Positions 40,546 to 46,980 of a stretch of DNA of 64,000 bases are shown in pieces. The notes beneath the pieces are model-generated. The model saw only the letters and a list, made by a program, of their open reading frames with translations, was not told the origin of the DNA and made no database searches. The translations under genes were made by a program, and so were the position numbers. This DNA is from Echinicola strongylocentroti (GTDB taxonomy: Bacteria; Bacteroidota; Bacteroidia; Cytophagales; Cyclobacteriaceae), in NCBI RefSeq assembly GCF_003260975.1, contig NZ_CP030041.1, positions 2,031,001-2,095,000 of the forward strand, in the 5' to 3' direction. The first letter of the stretch is position 1; each line of letters opens with the position of its first letter.

Positions 40546-41919
40546 ATGAATCAACCCCTGATAGTTATGAGACGAATTGCCCCCCACTTCCTATATTTCG
40601 CGCTGTTTGCAGCACTACTGAGCTGTGAGACCAATAAGCAAAACACTCCTGAACTACCCACCAGGTATATTGGAGAGGTGACACAGGAGATGACCGAGCT
40701 GATGATCCATGACGTTACCAACCCTCCTTTGGCTGCCCGCTTTTTCTCCTACGCCTGCATTACCGGATATGAGATCGTGTCCCAGAACGACTCGACACTA
40801 CAGGACCTCCATGGGCTACTCAATCAATATCCCAACATCAAAAAGCCTTCCGATTTCCCTGAACAATCGTATCAGTTGAGTGCCGTACTCGGCATGATTC
40901 AGACAGCAAAGTCCATTCAGCCTTCAGGAACTGAACTCCAAGGATATGAAGATGCACTCTTGGATAGTTGTAGGAAAATGGGCTTTTCGGAGAATACCAT
41001 CGATCAGTCCCTCGCATACGGTAAAGCCATGACAAAAGCCGTGCTCGAATACATCAAATCCGACGGATATAACCTAATAAGTAATTATCCACGATACACC
41101 CCATTGGGTACGCCCGGCAGCTGGTACCCTACTCCTCCCGGGTATTTTGCACCAGTCGAGCCTTATTTTGACACGGTTAGGCCTTTCTTTCTTGATTCTG
41201 CAGCACAGTTCAAGCCACTCGCGCCGGTAGCCTTTTCGGAGGATAAAGATGCTGAATTTTATAAAATCACCAAAGAGGTATATGATGTAGAATTGTCCGA
41301 AATAAACAAGGAAATCGCTGCTTTTTGGGACTGTAACCCCTTTGCACTACAGGACAATGGCCACCTCATGGTCGGCATGAAGAAGATATCCCCAGGTGCT
41401 CACTGGATGGGCATCACCAACATTGCCTGCCAAAAGGCAGCACTTTCCTTTACGGAATCCATCAAGATTCACACGATGGTGGCCACCACATTAATGGATG
41501 GGTTTATTGCTTGTTGGGATGAAAAGTATCGTAGCAACCGCATCCGACCGGAAACAGCCATCAGAAAATACATCGACCCTACTTGGACGCCATTTCTGCA
41601 AACACCGCCATTTCCGGAGTACCTCAGTGGCCACTCGACCATCTCCACGGCCGCGGCAGTCATCTTGACGCATTATTTTGGAGACAATTTCAGCTATTCG
41701 GACACTGTCGAAGAAAGGTATGGACTAAAAGCACGAAACTACACCTCTTTCAATCAAGCAGCCAACGAAGCAGCCATATCAAGGCTATATGGTGGAATAC
41801 ATTTTATGGACGCCATCACACGTGGACAGAAACAAGGAAGAGAAGTAGGTGCCTGGGTCATTGATAAACTCCCCTCCCAGCAGGGTGAAGCCAGCACTGC
41901 CCAAGCGCTGAAAAATTGA
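40546..41919 (+). CDS. Vanadium-dependent haloperoxidase-like PAP2 lipoprotein
   Basis: This 457-residue protein belongs to the PAP2/vanadium haloperoxidase superfamily. A lipoprotein signal ends at Cys27 (ALLSC). The oxyanion-binding motifs are K327-x6-R334-P335, S361-G362-H363 (in EYLSGHS, with Leu where Pro is usual), and S412-R413-x5-H419. The Asp usually four residues after the last His is at +3 instead, followed by Ala (HFMDA). It may be a haloperoxidase or an acid phosphatase; sequence alone does not decide. I chose the ATG at 40546, 1 nt after the VCBS stop; an in-frame ATG at 40522 overlaps that gene. Confidence 0.88.
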   Translation: MNQPLIVMRRIAPHFLYFALFAALLSCETNKQNTPELPTRYIGEVTQEMTELMIHDVTNPPLAARFFSYACITGYEIVSQNDSTLQDLHGLLNQYPNIKKPSDFPEQSYQLSAVLGMIQTAKSIQPSGTELQGYEDALLDSCRKMGFSENTIDQSLAYGKAMTKAVLEYIKSDGYNLISNYPRYTPLGTPGSWYPTPPGYFAPVEPYFDTVRPFFLDSAAQFKPLAPVAFSEDKDAEFYKITKEVYDVELSEINKEIAAFWDCNPFALQDNGHLMVGMKKISPGAHWMGITNIACQKAALSFTESIKIHTMVATTLMDGFIACWDEKYRSNRIRPETAIRKYIDPTWTPFLQTPPFPEYLSGHSTISTAAAVILTHYFGDNFSYSDTVEERYGLKARNYTSFNQAANEAAISRLYGGIHFMDAITRGQKQGREVGAWVIDKLPSQQGEASTAQALKN

Positions 41920-41935
41920 TTTAGTAATTCGGTAG

Positions 41936-42112
41936 TTTAACCCGGATTATGCGTTAGGAATCGTAGTGAGAGCTGAAATTGCAAGAAAATCAGTTAGTTT
42001 GGAGGCATTAGCGTAGCACCGCTACGGTAATGCCTCCAAACTAAAGTGAAACAGCTGATTTTGAAGCAGTTTCAGGTCACAACAGATAGGCTAATGCATA
42101 TTCCGGGTTTAA
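41936..42112. repeat. Palindromic repeat PR1, copy C (complete, ~177 bp)
   Basis: This copy begins 16 nt after the PAP2 gene stop. Its central arms are the best paired of all copies: 24 bp (TTAGTTTGGAGGCATTA.CGTAGC) with one mismatch around an ACC loop. The outer ends are TTTAACCCGGATTATGCG and CATATTCCGGGTTTAA. Same orientation as copy A. Confidence 0.92.
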
Positions 42113-42172
42113 CCCACAATATACATTAGACTATTATACATCCAGTACGATGGACCTGGAAGCAAAGCCCTT

Positions 42173-42739
42173 TTACACAAAAAATTTCTTTCCCTTGATA
42201 TAATCTTCCACCAAGGGAGGCAGTAAGTACGTTACGGATTTGCCTGCTTCTACAGACTTCCTGATAAAAGTCGCGGATATATCGATCAGTGGAGCTTCCA
42301 CATGACGCACATTAGGGTGGTCATAATCTACGGATTCTCCCGGCCGGGGATAGACATAAAGTCCATATTGACCAAGAATCTGTTCGCTATTTTTCCATTT
42401 GTGGAAGTGCGTCAGGTTATCTCCCCCAATGATCAATTTAAAATCATATTGGGGATGCTTTTCGGAAAGGTAAGTAAGTGTATCTATTGTATAACTGGGC
42501 TTGGGCATATGAAACTCCACATCGTTTGCACGGAAGCGGTAGTTGCCCTCAATTGCCAGTTCGACCATTCTCAAACGATCAAACTCATGGAGCAATGCTT
42601 TTCGTTTTTTAAACGGGTTTTGGGGGGAAACCACAAACCAAACTTCATCCAGATCCGTCCTGTCCTGCATGACATTGGCGATGATCAGATGCCCAATATG
42701 TATGGGGTTAAAAGAACCGAAAAATAAACCTACCTTCAA
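42173..42739 (-). CDS. nadD: Nicotinate-nucleotide adenylyltransferase
   Basis: This 188-residue protein is NadD, which makes nicotinate adenine dinucleotide from NaMN and ATP in NAD synthesis. The nucleotidyltransferase motif GLFFGSFNPIHIGH (residues 4-17) and the C-terminal ISATFIRKSVEAGKSVTYLLPPLVEDYI segment (ISSTxIR signature) are clear. It is the last gene of a sigma/anti-sigma/gmk/nadD run and starts 6 nt after gmk. Confidence 0.95.
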   Translation of the reverse strand: MKVGLFFGSFNPIHIGHLIIANVMQDRTDLDEVWFVVSPQNPFKKRKALLHEFDRLRMVELAIEGNYRFRANDVEFHMPKPSYTIDTLTYLSEKHPQYDFKLIIGGDNLTHFHKWKNSEQILGQYGLYVYPRPGESVDYDHPNVRHVEAPLIDISATFIRKSVEAGKSVTYLLPPLVEDYIKGKKFFV

Positions 42740-42745
42740 TTTCCT

Positions 42746-43318
42746 TTATTTCTCGATGAATGCATTGATTAACTTCTCTGCCTCTTGAAATGACTTCTCC
42801 ATATTGTCATTGACGAGCGTTGCGTCGAATTGCTCCTCAAAGGTCATTTCAAACTTCGCCTTGTAAATCCTCCTTGAAAGGCTCTCCTCCGACTCGGTTC
42901 CCCGGTCCTTAAGCCTTTCTTCCAAGGTATCCAATGAAGGTACTTTTACAAATACCGCAAGTGCCTTTTCGCCAAAATATTCCTTAAGATGCAGACCACC
43001 TTTGACGTCCACATCGAATATGACGTGCTTACCACTGTCCCATATCCGCTGGATCTCGGATTTCAACGTGCCATAAAAATTCCCTTCATAAACTTCCTCC
43101 CATTCGATGAATTCATCCTGATCAATTTTTTCTTTAAATTCTTGGGGAGACAAGAAGTAATAATCCTTGCCGTGCACCTCATGCCGGCCGCGCTTATCTC
43201 TGGTACAGGCAGAAATTGAGAAGCCCAAGTCACTACGGGAGGAAAGGAGATGTTTGACAATAGTCGTCTTTCCGGATCCCGATGGAGCCGAAAAAATAAA
43301 CGCTTTTCCAGATGGCAT
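42746..43318 (-). CDS. gmk: Guanylate kinase
   Basis: This 190-residue protein is guanylate kinase, converting GMP to GDP with ATP. The P-loop [12 protein letters not shown] (about 10-21) is followed by the GMP-binding region ([29 protein letters not shown], about 44-72) and [18 protein letters not shown]. Length is normal. It starts 18 nt after the anti-sigma-like gene and 6 nt before nadD. Confidence 0.96.
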   Translation of the reverse strand: MPSGKAFIFSAPSGSGKTTIVKHLLSSRSDLGFSISACTRDKRGRHEVHGKDYYFLSPQEFKEKIDQDEFIEWEEVYEGNFYGTLKSEIQRIWDSGKHVIFDVDVKGGLHLKEYFGEKALAVFVKVPSLDTLEERLKDRGTESEESLSRRIYKAKFEMTFEEQFDATLVNDNMEKSFQEAEKLINAFIEK

Positions 43319-43336
43319 AAGATAGGTGGTGATTGC

Positions 43337-43609
43337 TTATTTAATGTCTTCTATTTTTTGACGGATGCTTGCCGCCAATTCTCCAGGTACAGCTTGCTTG
43401 GTACATTTGGTTTTGAGCATCTCACGAATGGCTTGTTCCAGATGGTAATGCTCAAAGCATGGCTGGCATTTGGACAGTTTTTCCTTCAGGACTTCCTTGG
43501 AACCATCACAGTCTTCCCCGTCCAAAATACGCTCCAGTAGCTGAAAGCACTTACTCACATCACCACACTCAAGTTTCCTTTCTTCGGATGAGTTTACATT
43601 TTTCTCCAT
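43337..43609 (-). CDS. Anti-sigma factor-like Cys-rich protein (RsrA-type)
   Basis: This 90-residue protein resembles RsrA-type zinc anti-sigma factors that bind and silence an ECF sigma factor. It has Cys15, Cys21, Cys34, the pair Cys48-x2-Cys51 (SKCQPC), His54, His56 and Cys69, followed by an amphipathic C-terminal helix. The His expected three residues before the CxxC in the H-x3-CxxC signature is Lys44. It lies 20-30 nt downstream of an ECF sigma gene, which supports the role. Metal binding or redox sensing is inference. Confidence 0.78.
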   Translation of the reverse strand: MEKNVNSSEERKLECGDVSKCFQLLERILDGEDCDGSKEVLKEKLSKCQPCFEHYHLEQAIREMLKTKCTKQAVPGELAASIRQKIEDIK

Positions 43610-43638
43610 GTCACTTTATTTTCACTTTAAAACTCAAA

Positions 43639-44229
43639 TCATTCTTCATCAGCATCATAGCCCATGTCCTTTGCATAAGAATGTAATTTATCCTTCAATA
43701 AGTTCCGGGCACGGTGCAATCTTGACCTTACAGTACCTATGGGAATGTCCAGAATCTTGGCCATTTCCTCATAAGTAAAGCCTTCTAGGTCACACAATAT
43801 GATCACTGTTCTGAAGTCTACAGCTAAGCTGTTCAAGGCATTGGATATTTCATCCCCCAACATGTCCTTCACTGCATCCACCCTCAGATCAGAGGTAATA
43901 TTGTAATCAACACTATCTGAGTTATAATAAGTTTCAACCTCTTGATAATCAACTTTGGCAGGCTGCTTGCTTTTCTTCCTGTATTCGTTGATAAAACTGT
44001 TTTTCAATATCCTGAACAGCCAAGCTTTGGCATTGGTACCCTGCTCAAATGAGTTGATAAAACGGTATGCTTTTAAGTACGTATCCTGTACCAGGTCCTT
44101 GGCATCATCCTCGTCAAATGTTAGCCTGAAGGCAAAATTATACATTGAGTCTATGTGAGGCATAAACTCATTGTCGAAGATATTATTCTTCTCTTTGTCG
44201 CTATATTTTTTCTTTTGTACCTCAGACAT
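43639..44229 (-). CDS. RNA polymerase ECF sigma factor (SigR/RpoE-like)
   Basis: This 196-residue protein is a sigma-70 ECF factor. Region 2 is [43 protein letters not shown]-like (about 20-70) and region 4 is [40 protein letters not shown] (about 138-177). I chose the ATG at 44227-44229; the frame runs three codons further to a TTG. The following gene is a Cys-rich anti-sigma candidate, so this is a sigma/anti-sigma unit of the SigR-RsrA style. gmk and nadD follow on the same strand with short gaps and may be part of the transcript. Confidence 0.9.
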   Translation of the reverse strand: [196 protein letters not shown]

Positions 44230-44364
44230 AAGTTTCAAAAATAATCATTGACTCAATTTATCACTAATTTTTTGAAAGAATTCGCTCCTTTTGATTTATT
44301 TTGGGCTTCAAAATCCGTCGTTTCATCCTTTCAATAGGACGGATTTAACGTAAGACAGCTATTA

Positions 44365-45201
44365 ATGTTTGTATTCCGCCTAATTTCTTATCTCCCCTTG
44401 TGGGTCCTTTATATCTTTTCTGACTGTTTTTACTTGGTCGCCTATTACATCGTTGGTTACCGAAAAAAGGTAGTTTGGAAAAATCTCCAACACGCATTTC
44501 CCGAAAAAACCGATCAGGAATTAAAAAAAATCATGCGGGAGTTTTACCGCAACCTCACTGATTCCTTCGCCGAGACCATTAAATTGATGACGATGGGAAA
44601 AGCAGAAATAGCAAAAAGATTCCAGCTCGAAAACATGGATCTCCTCCGCGACCTTCTTAAGAAGGAGCAGGTCATCGTGGGGCTTACAGCTCATTTCTTC
44701 AATTGGGAAGGACACCCGCTTTCCGTAAGGGCTTTAGTGGACGAGCGGATCGAAATTGTCTATCAAAAAGTCACCAACCCGTTTTTCGAAAACCTTATGA
44801 AAACCATCAGAAGCAGGTTTGGCGGATATTTAGTGGAAAAGAGCAAATTCCAACGGCACTTTATCAAACACAGGCTGCATCCCCGCCTCATCGGCCTGGC
44901 CGCAGACCAACGCCCCAACAGAGAGGACCAACGCTACCATGCCAAGTTCATGCATAGGGAAACCGGTTTTTTTGAAGGTGCCGAAAAAATCGCCAAGCGG
45001 TTTGAGCTTACCGTGATCTTTTCTGAAGTCCACAAGCTCAAACGTGGCCACTATAAATTCACCTATCGTTTTGTCGCTGAGCCACCCCATGACACCCGTG
45101 AACACAGCATCACTGACCAGTTCATCGCCCTCACCGAAAAAAATATCCGGGAGGAGCCGGCGCTTTACCTCTGGTCACACAACCGCTGGAAAAACAGCTG
45201 A
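44365..45201 (+). CDS. Lysophospholipid/lipid A acyltransferase family protein (LpxL/HtrB-type)
   Basis: This 278-residue protein belongs to the LpxL/HtrB/WaaM acyltransferase family, which adds secondary acyl chains to lipid A or related lipids at the inner membrane. It has an N-terminal membrane anchor (residues 1-31), the catalytic H-x4-E motif at His110-Glu115 (LTAHFFNWE), a downstream basic block (KSKFQRHFIKHRLHPRLIGLAADQRP), and the end LYLWSHNRWK, typical of the family. It is divergent from the sigma gene. The acyl substrate cannot be told from sequence. Confidence 0.88.
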   Translation: MFVFRLISYLPLWVLYIFSDCFYLVAYYIVGYRKKVVWKNLQHAFPEKTDQELKKIMREFYRNLTDSFAETIKLMTMGKAEIAKRFQLENMDLLRDLLKKEQVIVGLTAHFFNWEGHPLSVRALVDERIEIVYQKVTNPFFENLMKTIRSRFGGYLVEKSKFQRHFIKHRLHPRLIGLAADQRPNREDQRYHAKFMHRETGFFEGAEKIAKRFELTVIFSEVHKLKRGHYKFTYRFVAEPPHDTREHSITDQFIALTEKNIREEPALYLWSHNRWKNS

Positions 45202-46082
45202 AATTAGAGAAAAGAAGGTAGACCCAAGAATAAAGACAAAATGAAAGGGCTGTGCTAAATCCCTGCCCCAGCACTGCCAAGCTTTGAGTCAATGACTCAT
45301 TTAAGCTATTCAGGATTTGCCCCCCTAATGGATGTCCTTCTGCTAGCTATTGACCAGTCAGGGCGAACGCATTTAAAAAAGTGTTCCAGTTTGAATATAT
45401 CTGCCGTTCCTATGGAAGTTAACTTCATATGCTTTATCAGACTTTCCTACTTTTTCCATTGATGAAAAAGTAGGCAAAAAATCTAGGCCATGGAGCATTC
45501 TTCACATTAAGTAGTTGGGTTTACGAGAACGAATTGGTTTGCCTTAATTTGATTTTGTGCCAGTTGCTATGGGCTAAAAATGAGTGGATCTCGCTTGTCC
45601 ACTGCACGAGCTAACTCATTTTCTTAACGCCCCCATCAACTGTCCCAAAACCGAATGCTCCAAAGGCCGAATAACGGACTCACAGTGAATACTTCGTTTC
45701 TCCGAGGCTAAGTGTTGCGTTACGGATACACATAAACTTATCTAAACCATTCTCCCCACCTGGGCAGATAGGTGCGGTGGATTATTTGTTCTTTAGACCA
45801 ACTGATGCCCTTGCTCTTTCAGTATTTGCCGGGAGAGGTTGCTGCTATTCCTAATGGACAAACTGCGGTAAAGTGCCAGCGGCACGATAAATTTAGTAAC
45901 CTGCGGATTCATCCGCAGGACGTTAAGCACTCATCAGCCTCCAGAAGGAGTGCCAGCGGCACGGATGATAGCTGCCCTACACGAAATTAATACTAAATGC
46001 GGTTGCCCTGATTGACCAGTATTCTCCTTTTTTTTCACCCCAAAAAAGAGTATATTGAGTTCTTTTTCTACTAAGAACTCCT
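45202..46082. other. Gene-free region after the acyltransferase gene
   Basis: I see no intact gene. The text includes a short inverted pair (TTCCTACTTTTT..GAAAAAGTAGG, about 45445-45475), a run of degenerate sequence, and a pair of REP-like palindromes described separately. It appears to be decayed intergenic DNA. Confidence 0.6.
45873..45962. repeat. REP-like palindrome pair flanking a third palindrome
   Basis: The 13-bp palindrome-like unit GTGCCAGCGGCAC occurs at 45873-45885 and again at 45950-45962. Midway between lies CCTGCGGATTCATCCGCAGG (45900-45919), an 8-bp stem with 4-nt loop. The symmetric layout resembles a bacterial interspersed mosaic element made from REP units. Confidence 0.65.
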
Positions 46083-46512
46083 ATGAAATCCAAAACTCTT
46101 TTGCTCATTCCGGCACTTTGAGCAAGTATCTTTGACATTGCAGTAACAATTTACCACCAGCCTGCCAGCTATTGGTCTGGCAATTTGAAACATTATAACG
46201 AAGGTAATCCAATAGGGGCCTTTTTTATGGGCAATCATGTCTATGGGCTTTTTCTTGTCTGCGGGGTTTGGTTAATACTGATTTTTTTTATCGGAAAATC
46301 CTTAAAAGGGACAGGTCAAAAATTCTTTTTACTTTTGTGGTCATTGCCCACAGCTATGGAGCATCAACTTGGCTTTCCAGCCGCCACGGATTCTGGTATG
46401 CAATGATGTTGATTGCATTCAATTCCGCCCTTTATATATTTATCAATGAAAACAGTCATTCGCTTGCCGATGTATCGCAAGCTGATGACGCAGATTTTTA
46501 TGATATTCGCTG
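46083..46512 (+). pseudogene. Decayed small membrane protein gene
   Basis: From the ATG at 46083 the frame reads MKSKTLLLIPAL, then a TGA at 46119-46121, then continues with a plausible membrane protein (ASIFDIAVTIYHQPASYW ... GNHVYGLFLVCGVWLILIFF). Near 46330 sense shifts to another frame, which continues VVIAHSYGASTWLSSRHG, then FWYAMMLIAFNSALYIFINE. Joining the parts gives a coherent ~135-residue protein with three or four transmembrane helices. I do not recognise the family. Confidence 0.7.
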
Positions 46513-46516
46513 ATCT

Positions 46517-46625
46517 GATTATGCGCTTTATTGCCAGTAGGTGTTATTTCTCACCGAACGCACAGAACACCCAGAATGGAATAAGGCTTTTCTGCAATTT
46601 CCATGTTTTCTGTGAGCAGCTATTT
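46517..46625. repeat. Dispersed repeat PR2, left part of an interrupted copy
   Basis: It begins GATTATGCGCTTTATTGCC and aligns with 30897-31005 through GAACGCACAGAACACCCAG and TTTCTGTGAG to CTATTT. It is broken at that point by palindromic repeat copy D, and the alignment resumes at about 46799-46835 (CTGTGACTACTGGTAGCAAT). Confidence 0.82.
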
Positions 46626-46798
46626 AACCCGGAATATGCATTAGCCTATCTATTGCGGTATGAACCTACTTCAAAATCAGTCGCTTCGCTGCTGTTTTCG
46701 ATTTCACCATAGCGGTGCTATGCCTCAATCTCCAAACAGCCTGATTTTCTTGCAGTTTCAAACCTCATCACGATTCCTAATGCATAAACTGGGTTTAA
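46624..46798. repeat. Palindromic repeat PR1, copy D (diverged, ~175 bp)
   Basis: Ends are TTAACCCGGAATATGC and CATAAACTGGGTTTAA. The body is the most diverged of the four copies, but the central hairpin is kept as GCATAGC-ACC-GCTATG (read on the minus strand). It lies inside PR2 and shares the reverse orientation of copy B. Confidence 0.85.
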
Positions 46799-46925
46799 TT
46801 TCCCTGTGACTACTGGTAGCAATGCGGGTAATCATATTCGCTGATTTTTCACCGGGGACATTTAGGAAATCAGCGTAGTATCAATCCGAAATTTTCCAAT
46901 CTTTCAATCTTAAATCCCAAATCCT

Positions 46926-46957
46926 TTTACGTAAATAAACTATTACTCTTAACTTTG
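46926..46957 (+). promoter_or_regulatory. Promoter of the UvrD/PcrA helicase gene
   Basis: TAACTTTG matches the Bacteroidota -7 box, with TTTA 20 nt upstream as a near -33 box. The start codon is 23 nt downstream and is preceded by a strong AGGAGG (46966-46971), which is unusual in this phylum. Confidence 0.65.
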
Positions 46958-46980
46958 AGGTTTATAGGAGGAAAAGAAGT

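Noticed and set aside
44236..44243. TATTTTTG as the promoter of the ECF sigma gene
   Set aside because: The -7 box matches, but there is no -33 box at 19-20 nt and the predicted start would fall on the start codon, so it is not supported.
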